Shown here: piece by piece, positions 54,331 to 60,187 of the stretch
Layout: the number at the start of each line of letters is the position of its first letter
Numbering within the stretch: position 1 is the stretch's first letter
DNA from: Aquimarina sp. RZ0
GTDB lineage: Bacteria > Bacteroidota > Bacteroidia > Flavobacteriales > Flavobacteriaceae
Direction of reading: 5' to 3'
Assembly (NCBI RefSeq): GCF_008370685.1
Contig: NZ_VTZU01000044.1
Coordinates: forward strand, 1-60,187
Length of the DNA: 60,187 bases
Translations under genes and position numbers: made by a program
Notes under the pieces: model-generated
The model's database searches: none
The model's input: only the letters and a program-made list of their open reading frames with translations
Told to the model about the DNA's origin: nothing

Positions 54331-54364
54331 TGTTTAAGAATCTAACTTTATTATGTACATTTGC
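54331..54364 (+). promoter_or_regulatory. Promoter of the atpB-G operon
   Basis: TTG (54331-54333), a 23-bp spacer and TACATTTG (54357-54364) fit the Bacteroidota promoter pattern at its longer spacing. The start codon of atpB is 33 bp after the -7 box, giving a leader of about 25 nt. Confidence 0.55.
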
Positions 54365-54396
54365 ACCGAAATTTAGGAACCGAAATCTGACCTAGA

Positions 54397-55473
54397 ATGC
54401 AAAAAATTAGTGTAGTTAGAATTTTTATGACTTTGGCCTTGGTTCTCACTTCTTTGAATCTAGTTGCAAAAGATACTGAGAACGTAGAAAAAGAAGGAAA
54501 AGGCGGGTTAAAAACTGAAATTAAGGAGTTTATAGCTCATCACCTTCTGGATTCACACGATTTTACATTATTTTCTGATGAGAAGGAGCATAAATATTAT
54601 GGATTTCCATTGCCAGTGATTCTTTGGGATGGTGGATTGAAGGTTTTTTCTTCTTCAAAATTTCATCATGGGCAAACAGTAGCAGAAGTTGGTGGTAATT
54701 ATTATAAATTATACCATAGTAAAATATATAAAACAGATGCAGCAGGGACAATTGATTATGATGCCCATCATCACCCTACCAATGCAAAACCTCTGGATTT
54801 TTCGATTACAAAAAATGTAGTTAGTATGCTTTTAATAAGTATACTCATGTTTTTTATGTTTAGAAGTCTTGCTAAGTCCTATAAAAAGAATAATGGAATT
54901 CCGTCAGGAATTGGTCGTTTTTTAGAGCCATTGGTACTTTTTGTAAGAGACGAAATTGCGATTCCGAATATTGGAGAAAAAAAGTATAGAAAATATATGA
55001 GCTTTCTTTTAACCATATTTTTCTTTATCTGGTTTTTAAATTTGTTGGGGATGACTCCTCTTGCTGTTAATGTGACAGGAAACATTGCTGTAACATTTGG
55101 ATTAGCATTGTTGACATTTTTGATTACAAACTTAACGGCCAATAAAAACTATTGGGGACATATTTTCTGGATGCCAGGTGTACCTACTTTTATGAAAGTA
55201 GTGCTTGCGCCAATAGAATTGCTTGGGGTTTTTATAAAACCTTTTTCATTAATGATACGACTATATGCTAATATGACTGCAGGTCACGTAGTCATTATGA
55301 GTATTGTAGGTATGATGTTCTTGTTTAAGAGTTGGATTGGTAGTCCACTATCATTTGGATTAGCATTCGCATTATCGATATTAGAGTTATTAGTGGCGGC
55401 ATTACAAGCATATATATTTACGATGCTGGCAGCACTATATTTTGGTATGGCAAATGAAGAGGCGCATCATTAA
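54397..55473 (+). CDS. atpB: F0F1 ATP synthase subunit a
   Basis: The a subunit forms the proton path next to the c-ring. The 358-residue protein has a long N-terminal exported region (signal about 1-24, then a His-rich segment) typical of Bacteroidota. The membrane domain carries PSGIGRFLEPLVLFVRDEIAIPNIG and, in the key helix, KPFSLMIRLYANMTAGHVVIM with the essential Arg. ALQAYIFTMLAALYFG ends the protein. It is the first F0 gene of the operon. Confidence 0.95.
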   Translation: MQKISVVRIFMTLALVLTSLNLVAKDTENVEKEGKGGLKTEIKEFIAHHLLDSHDFTLFSDEKEHKYYGFPLPVILWDGGLKVFSSSKFHHGQTVAEVGGNYYKLYHSKIYKTDAAGTIDYDAHHHPTNAKPLDFSITKNVVSMLLISILMFFMFRSLAKSYKKNNGIPSGIGRFLEPLVLFVRDEIAIPNIGEKKYRKYMSFLLTIFFFIWFLNLLGMTPLAVNVTGNIAVTFGLALLTFLITNLTANKNYWGHIFWMPGVPTFMKVVLAPIELLGVFIKPFSLMIRLYANMTAGHVVIMSIVGMMFLFKSWIGSPLSFGLAFALSILELLVAALQAYIFTMLAALYFGMANEEAHH

Positions 55474-55506
55474 AATTTTGAACGTTTAATTTTTAATTAT
55501 ATAGTT

Positions 55507-55698
55507 ATGACAATTCCAGACATTGTAGGAGCAGGTTTAATAGTAATCGGTGCAGGATTAGGTATCGGTAAAATTGGTGGATCAGCGATGGATGCTATCG
55601 CTCGTCAGCCAGAAGCTTCTGGTAAAATCCAGACAGCGATGCTTATTGCTGCCGCTCTTATTGAAGGTATAGGATTTGCTGCTCTTTTTGCAGCGTAA
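55507..55698 (+). CDS. atpE: F0F1 ATP synthase subunit c
   Basis: This 63-residue hairpin of two helices forms the rotor ring. GAGLGIGKIGG marks helix 1, the RQPEASGKIQ loop contacts F1, and Glu53 in ALIEGIGF is the ion-binding carboxylate. The Gln/Ser-Thr ligands that mark Na+-dependent rings are not evident, so proton use is likely. It lies 33 bp after atpB. Confidence 0.95.
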   Translation: MTIPDIVGAGLIVIGAGLGIGKIGGSAMDAIARQPEASGKIQTAMLIAAALIEGIGFAALFAA

Positions 55699-55779
55699 TG
55701 CTTAAGGCAAAGGTTATAACGGTTGGTTATAACCTTTGTTTAAAAATTAAAAGTTAGATAGAATATTAAAAAATAACAT

Positions 55780-56283
55780 ATGGATAAGTTATTAGATCAG
55801 TTTTCGTTTGGATTGTTTTTTTGGCAGATTTTAATATTTGTTGGATTAATTTTCTTACTTAAAAAGTTTGCCTGGGGACCTATTTTAAAATCAGTAAATG
55901 ATAGAGAAGCGGGGATTAAGGATGCATTAAAATCTGCAGAAGAGGCTAGAAAAGAAATGCAAAACCTTCAGGCAGATAATGAGCGAATCTTAAATGAAGC
56001 ACGTGCAGAGCGTGACGGAATGCTAAAAGAAGCAAGACAGCTGAAAGAAACGATGATCTCTGATGCTAAGGTAGAAGCACAGACAGAAGCTGATAAAATC
56101 GTAGCACAAGCACAAGCGACTATTGAAAGCGAAAAGAAAGCAGCTATTGCAGAACTCAAGAGTCAAGTAGCTGGACTTTCTGTAGAGATTGCAGAAAAAG
56201 TTGTGAGAAGAGAATTAGCTGATAAAGACAAGCAACTAGAATTAGTAGCGTCTATGTTGGGAGATGTTACTTTAATAAATTAG
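55780..56283 (+). CDS. atpF: F0F1 ATP synthase subunit b
   Basis: This 167-residue stator subunit has one N-terminal membrane helix (about residues 8-27, GLFFWQILIFVGLIFLL). A long charged helix with right-handed coiled-coil character follows (REAGIKDALKSAEEARKEM...). It ends AEKVVRRELADKDKQ. It connects F0 to the delta subunit on F1. It lies 81 bp after atpE and 7 bp before atpH. Confidence 0.94.
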   Translation: MDKLLDQFSFGLFFWQILIFVGLIFLLKKFAWGPILKSVNDREAGIKDALKSAEEARKEMQNLQADNERILNEARAERDGMLKEARQLKETMISDAKVEAQTEADKIVAQAQATIESEKKAAIAELKSQVAGLSVEIAEKVVRRELADKDKQLELVASMLGDVTLIN

Positions 56284-56290
56284 TCACGTA

Positions 56291-56818
56291 ATGAGTAGAG
56301 CAGCAATACGCTATGCCAAGGCAGTTTTGAGTTTAGCTCAGGATAAAAAAGCCACTGATGATGTCCAAAAGGATATGCAAAGTATTATCGCTACTGTAGA
56401 CAGTAGTGCTGAGCTCAGAATGGTGTTGAATAGTCCGTTGATTAAAAGCGAGGTAAAACTAGCTTCTTTAAAAGAAATCTTTAAAGACACTGGTGATTTA
56501 ACACAAAAGCTTTTTGATATATTGATCCAAAATAAAAGAGTGAATTTATTAGGTGATGTTGCCAGGCAATATATTGTTTTATTTGATCAGTTAAATAATA
56601 CTCAACTTGCAAAAGTTACAACAGCTGTTCCTTTAAGTAAAACCTTAAGTGAGAAAGTACTGGCAAAGGTAAAAGAACTAACGGGAAATGAAGCTACCAT
56701 AGAAAATATCATAGATGAGAGTATCATTGGAGGATTTATTCTTAGAGTAGGAGATTTGCAGTATAATGCAAGTATATTAAATAAACTTACAAGATTAAAA
56801 AGGGAATTGAGTAATTAA
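56291..56818 (+). CDS. atpH: F0F1 ATP synthase subunit delta
   Basis: This 175-residue stator subunit starts AAIRYAKAVLSLAQDKKA and ends with the typical GGFILRVGDLQYNASILNKLTRLK. It links the top of F1 to subunit b. It lies between atpF and atpA (74 bp before atpA). Confidence 0.93.
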   Translation: MSRAAIRYAKAVLSLAQDKKATDDVQKDMQSIIATVDSSAELRMVLNSPLIKSEVKLASLKEIFKDTGDLTQKLFDILIQNKRVNLLGDVARQYIVLFDQLNNTQLAKVTTAVPLSKTLSEKVLAKVKELTGNEATIENIIDESIIGGFILRVGDLQYNASILNKLTRLKRELSN

Positions 56819-56892
56819 TAAATTACTTTTATAGTATATAATTTAATAATAAGAGAATTAGTATCTAACTCGTTCTTGCAAACTATTATAAA

Positions 56893-58470
56893 ATGGCAGA
56901 AGTGAATCCTGCTGAAGTTTCAGCAATATTAAAACAACAATTATCAGGATTTGAGGCATCAGCTTCATTAGAAGAGGTAGGAACAGTATTACAAATAGGT
57001 GATGGTATCGCTCGTGTATACGGTTTATCTAATGCTCAGTACGGAGAATTAGTAGAATTCGAGTCTGGACTAGAAGGTATTGTACTTAACCTTGAAGAAG
57101 ATAATGTTGGGGTAGTACTTTTAGGTTCTTCAACAGAGGTAAAAGAAGGTGTAACGGTAAAACGTACACAAAGAATTGCATCGATTAATGTAGGAGAAGG
57201 AATCGTAGGTCGAGTAGTGGATACCTTAGGTACGCCAATCGATGGTAAAGGTGCAATCGAAGGTGAAACTTTCGAAATGCCATTAGAGCGTAAAGCGCCT
57301 GGTGTAGTTTTCCGTCAGCCGGTAACAGAACCATTACAGACAGGTATTAAGTCTATCGATGCTATGGTACCAGTAGGTAGAGGACAACGTGAATTAGTGA
57401 TCGGTGACCGTCAAACAGGTAAAACTACAGTATGTATTGATACGATACTTAACCAAAAAGAATTTTATGATGCAGGTAAACCAGTATACTGTATTTATGT
57501 TGCGATCGGTCAGAAAGCATCTACAGTAGCAGGTATTGCCAAAGTATTAGAAGATAAAGGAGCGATGGCGTATACTACGATTGTAGCTGCCAATGCTTCA
57601 GATCCTGCTCCTATGCAGGTATATGCTCCATTTGCAGGTGCAGCCATCGGAGAGTATTTTCGTGATACAGGTCGTCCGGCATTAATTATTTATGATGATT
57701 TATCGAAGCAAGCGGTAGCGTATCGTGAAGTATCTTTGTTATTACGTCGCCCACCAGGTCGTGAAGCATATCCTGGAGATGTATTCTATTTGCATTCTAG
57801 ATTATTAGAACGTGCCGCAAAGGTAATAGCAGATGATAATATCGCAAAAGATATGAATGATCTTCCTGACTCTTTAAAATCTAAAGTAAAAGGAGGAGGT
57901 TCTTTGACCGCTTTACCAATTATCGAAACACAGGCAGGTGATGTATCTGCATATATCCCTACAAACGTAATATCGATTACGGATGGACAAATATTCTTAA
58001 CCTCTGATTTGTTTAACTCTGGGGTTCGTCCGGCAATTAATGTAGGTATTTCTGTATCGCGTGTGGGTGGATCAGCACAGATTAAATCCATGAAAAAAGT
58101 AGCAGGTACACTAAAACTGGATCAAGCACAGTTCCGAGAACTGGAAGCTTTTGCTAAGTTTGGTTCTGATCTTGATGCAGCTACCTTAAATGTAATCGAA
58201 AAAGGAAAACGTAATGTTGAAATCTTAAAGCAGGCACAAAATGACCCGTATACAGTAGAAGATCAGATTGCAATCATATACGCCGGGTCTAAAAACTTGT
58301 TAAAAGATGTTCCTGTAAATAAAATAAAAGAGTTCGAAAGTGACTATATACAGTATCTGAATGCAAAGCATAGAGATGTGTTAGATACGCTAAAGGCTGG
58401 AAAATTAACGGATGAAGTAACAGATACGTTGCTTTCAGCTTGTAAAGAGATTTCAGCAAAATATAAATAA
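56893..58470 (+). CDS. atpA: F0F1 ATP synthase subunit alpha
   Basis: This 525-residue non-catalytic nucleotide-binding subunit carries the P-loop GDRQTGKTT (about residues 171-179). LRRPPGREAYPGDVFYLHSR and SVSRVGGSAQIKSMKK with the arginine finger region are standard. Codon use here is smoother and more GC-biased at third positions than in neighbouring loci, as expected for a highly expressed gene. The downstream gene atpG is displaced by a pseudogene insertion. Confidence 0.97.
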   Translation: MAEVNPAEVSAILKQQLSGFEASASLEEVGTVLQIGDGIARVYGLSNAQYGELVEFESGLEGIVLNLEEDNVGVVLLGSSTEVKEGVTVKRTQRIASINVGEGIVGRVVDTLGTPIDGKGAIEGETFEMPLERKAPGVVFRQPVTEPLQTGIKSIDAMVPVGRGQRELVIGDRQTGKTTVCIDTILNQKEFYDAGKPVYCIYVAIGQKASTVAGIAKVLEDKGAMAYTTIVAANASDPAPMQVYAPFAGAAIGEYFRDTGRPALIIYDDLSKQAVAYREVSLLLRRPPGREAYPGDVFYLHSRLLERAAKVIADDNIAKDMNDLPDSLKSKVKGGGSLTALPIIETQAGDVSAYIPTNVISITDGQIFLTSDLFNSGVRPAINVGISVSRVGGSAQIKSMKKVAGTLKLDQAQFRELEAFAKFGSDLDAATLNVIEKGKRNVEILKQAQNDPYTVEDQIAIIYAGSKNLLKDVPVNKIKEFESDYIQYLNAKHRDVLDTLKAGKLTDEVTDTLLSACKEISAKYK

Positions 58471-58488
58471 TTCCGAATTCCGAATTAG
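58471..58488 (+). repeat. Short repeat at the left edge of the four-helix-bundle pseudogene
   Basis: TTCCGAATTCCGAATTAG, directly after the atpA stop, is a tandem TTCCGAATT unit. It shares a GAATTC core with 58831-58857. Confidence 0.45.
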
Positions 58489-58491
58489 TCT

Positions 58492-58830
58492 ATGGCTTAC
58501 AAGGTAAAGAATAATGCAATTGTAGATAAAAGTTTTTATTTTGGTTGTGATATTGTAAGTTTTTGTAAGGAGTTGAAAAAGAGGCATGAATATGAAATTG
58601 CTAGCCAACTTAAAGAGTGGTACTAGTATTGGCGCAAATGTAAAGAGTCACAAAGAGGAGTGAGCACCAAAGATTTCAGGAATAAATTAGGAATTGCCTT
58701 AAAAGAAGCTGATGAAACATCTTTCTGGCTAGATATTATTGAGGAAACCACAATGGAAATTCCTAATCAATTGAAAGAAAGATGTGATGAATTGATAAGG
58801 CTTTTAGTTAGTATAATTAAAAATTCATAA
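58492..58830 (+). pseudogene. Four-helix-bundle protein gene (S23/intervening-sequence family), frameshifted
   Basis: Frame 1 reads MAYKVKNNAIVDKSFYFG then LKKRHEYEIASQL and hits a stop. After a +1/-2 shift near 58605 it reads KSGTSIGANVK, and after a -1 shift in an A-run near 58646 it reads ESQRGVSTKDFRNKLGIALK then DETSFWLDIIEE to a TAA at 58828. This is the four-helix-bundle protein of 23S rRNA intervening sequences (about 113 residues if repaired). It lies between atpA and atpG and is framed by GAATTC-containing repeats. Two shifts make it non-functional. Confidence 0.85.
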
Positions 58831-58857
58831 TTCTGAATTCAGGATTCATAATTATAA
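58831..58857 (+). repeat. Short palindromic repeat at the right edge of the pseudogene
   Basis: TTCTGAATTCAGGATTCATA (58831 onward) contains the palindrome CTGAATTCAG, and ATTCATAATT occurs on both sides of it (58823 and 58848). It may be the boundary of the inserted unit. Confidence 0.45.
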
Positions 58858-58860
58858 AAA

Positions 58861-59721
58861 ATGGCAAACTTAAAAGAATTACGTAGTAGAATTACCTCTG
58901 TATCTTCAACGATGCAAATTACCAGTGCCATGAAGATGGTATCTGCTGCTAAGTTGAATAAGGCACAACAAGCGATTACAGCGATGCGCCCGTATGCAGA
59001 TAAGCTTACTGAATTATTACAGAGTCTAAGTGCTTCTCTAGAAGGAGATAGTGCTAGTGTCTATTCAGAACAGCGAGAGGTTCAGAAGGTATTAGTAGTG
59101 GCAATCGCATCTAATCGTGGTCTGGCAGGTGCTTTTAATTCTAATATAGTGAAGGCTTCTAAAGAGTTATATGAACACGTATATTCAGGCAAGCAAGTTG
59201 AATTTGTTACCATTGGCAAAAAAGTAAATGATATTGTATCCAAAACACATACGGTTATTGCTAATAAAAGCGAGGTGTTTGATGAGCTGACCTTTACAAA
59301 TGTTGCTGATATAGCTGAAGAATTGATGCTACATTTTACCAAAGGATCTTATGATAAGATTGTAGTTGTGTACAACAAGTTCAAAAATGCAGCGACGCAA
59401 ATAGTGACCACAGAACAATTTCTACCGATTAAACCTGTAGAGGGTGATACTCAAGTAAATTTAGACTACATTTTTGAGCCGTCCAAGGAAGAGATTGTAG
59501 AAGAGTTAATACCAAAGTCGCTTAAAACACAATTATATAAAGCAATACGAGATTCTTTTGCTTCTGAGCACGGAGCCCGTATGACAGCCATGCATAAGGC
59601 AACCGACAATGCTACAGAATTGAGAGACAGTCTTAAGTTACAATACAATAAAGCAAGACAAGCTTCTATTACTAATGAAATTCTAGAGATCGTTGGTGGT
59701 GCCGAAGCATTGAATAATTAG
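58861..59721 (+). CDS. atpG: F0F1 ATP synthase subunit gamma
   Basis: This 286-residue central shaft subunit begins LKELRSRITSVSSTMQITSAMKMVSAAKL and ends with ARQASITNEILEIVGGAEAL, the family signature. It turns inside alpha3-beta3. No atpD or atpC follows: the operon stops at the terminator 59744-59778, so beta and epsilon are encoded elsewhere, as is common in Bacteroidota. The start ATG at 58861 lies just behind the pseudogene. Confidence 0.96.
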   Translation: MANLKELRSRITSVSSTMQITSAMKMVSAAKLNKAQQAITAMRPYADKLTELLQSLSASLEGDSASVYSEQREVQKVLVVAIASNRGLAGAFNSNIVKASKELYEHVYSGKQVEFVTIGKKVNDIVSKTHTVIANKSEVFDELTFTNVADIAEELMLHFTKGSYDKIVVVYNKFKNAATQIVTTEQFLPIKPVEGDTQVNLDYIFEPSKEEIVEELIPKSLKTQLYKAIRDSFASEHGARMTAMHKATDNATELRDSLKLQYNKARQASITNEILEIVGGAEALNN

Positions 59722-59743
59722 ATGTATTTCTTCTGATTATAGT

Positions 59744-59778
59744 AAAAACCTCATTCTTGATACGAATGAGGTTTTTTT
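59744..59778 (+). terminator. Terminator of the atp operon
   Basis: AAAAACCTCATTC and GAATGAGGTTTTT form a perfect 13-bp stem with loop TTGATAC, and the T-run continues to seven. Confidence 0.93.
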
Positions 59779-59996
59779 ATACGATACTTCTACAAAGCAT
59801 TTTCATTTGCTTTTTATATTCTTTAGAATGTTATAAACAATTCAAGTATAAGGCACTACAATTTCATTCTCTAGTGAAGAACCAATAAAAAAGGAACAAG
59901 ATAATAGGCTATTATATTATATAATGAGGATAGAAATGGTAGTATCTAGCTCTATGGATAATTTTATAAACCATAGTTCTATGATACTCCCAATGC

Positions 59997-60187
59997 TTAG
60001 GACAGCTTAAAGATATTTTTAATTTCTAAGAAGCCATTTGTTTTTGGTAAAATATTTGATTTTGGGGGTACTTTTCCAATTTCAGTATGTCTTCTTTTGG
60101 TGTTGTAAAACTCAATATATTCTTTTACTTTTTGATATAAATCTAATCCACCATTAGGCGGATTGAGATATATTTTCTCATATTTTA
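59997..60187 (-). mobile_element. C-terminal end of an IS3-family transposase (partial)
   Basis: On the minus strand an open frame enters from the right edge and ends at TAA (59999-59997). The 62 residues include IYLNPPNGGLDLYQKVKEYI and FYNTKRRHTEIGKVPPKSNI, the closing part of the IS3-type integrase core (DDE) domain. The start and the left terminus lie outside the window. The short sequence just after the stop, GCATTGGGAGTATCAT on the minus strand, is a possible right inverted repeat. Confidence 0.85.

Noticed and set aside
1..60187. CRISPR array, tRNA, rRNA or prophage
   Set aside because: No regular spaced repeats, no cloverleaf or rRNA sequence and no phage structural genes were recognised on either strand.

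Overview
The window is about 60 kb of AT-rich DNA from a member of the Bacteroidota, most likely a marine Flavobacteriaceae of the Aquimarina/Zobellia type. The evidence is the type IX secretion system (T9SS) genes (SprE, a PorP/SprF end, C-terminal sorting tails), families typical of this group (DUF4837, DUF5687, DUF4254, DUF6427-like), TTG/TAnnTTTG promoters, an ATP synthase operon without atpD/atpC, and a GH117 enzyme for agar oligosaccharides. No rRNA, tRNA or CRISPR was seen.

Layout. 1-480: end of a PorP/SprF-like gene and an orphan T9SS tail. 0.5-15.4 kb: mostly housekeeping genes (DoxX-like, holB, pgk, a lytic transglycosylase with LysM domains, DUF4837 lipoprotein, M57 metalloprotease, tex, tatA, M23 peptidase, GH3-family protein, and a DUF6909-type protein whose C-terminus looks like a nucleoside phosphorylase). 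15.4-37.5 kb: a large surface-polysaccharide locus, all on the plus strand. It encodes two Wzz-like chain-length regulators, RmlBACD for dTDP-L-rhamnose, a Wzx flippase, a nitroreductase, a pyruvyltransferase, three glycosyltransferases, three O-antigen polymerase/ligase-like membrane proteins, Ugd and a UDP-glucuronate decarboxylase (UDP-GlcA to UDP-xylose), and two paralogous initiating phosphoglycosyltransferases. No Wza exporter and no Wzc kinase are visible, so an O-antigen-type Wzx/Wzy polymer is the best reading. 37.6-45 kb: purD, two small membrane proteins, a candidate two-gene restriction-modification module, DUF4254, a GT9 heptosyltransferase-like protein and a ferredoxin-type reductase. 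45.3-47.4 kb: a solitary T9SS-secreted GH117-CBM6 protein. 48-50.3 kb: a two-gene ABC exporter (DUF5687 permease plus ATPase). 50.5-59.8 kb: sprE, a bactofilin and the atp operon (AtpZ-like, DUF6168-like, atpB-E-F-H-A-G), with a decayed four-helix-bundle gene between atpA and atpG. The right edge holds the C-terminus of an IS3-type transposase.

Small repeats stand out most among the less ordinary features. A 157-bp MITE-like element occurs twice (3768-3924 and 47414-47570), about 96% identical, with 16-bp terminal inverted repeats and TTA on both sides. A second family, with ends resembling GTAATTTTAAATCAGAAATGGTAT, occurs as an apparently complete 161-bp element (38973-39133), as a short hairpin (29681-29736) and as several single ends. 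Other leads are the structured leader at 29550-29890, the candidate PD-(D/E)XK nuclease beside the D12-class methylase, and the predicted nucleoside-phosphorylase fold in the DUF6909 protein. All functions are inferred from reading the sequence; no database search was run.
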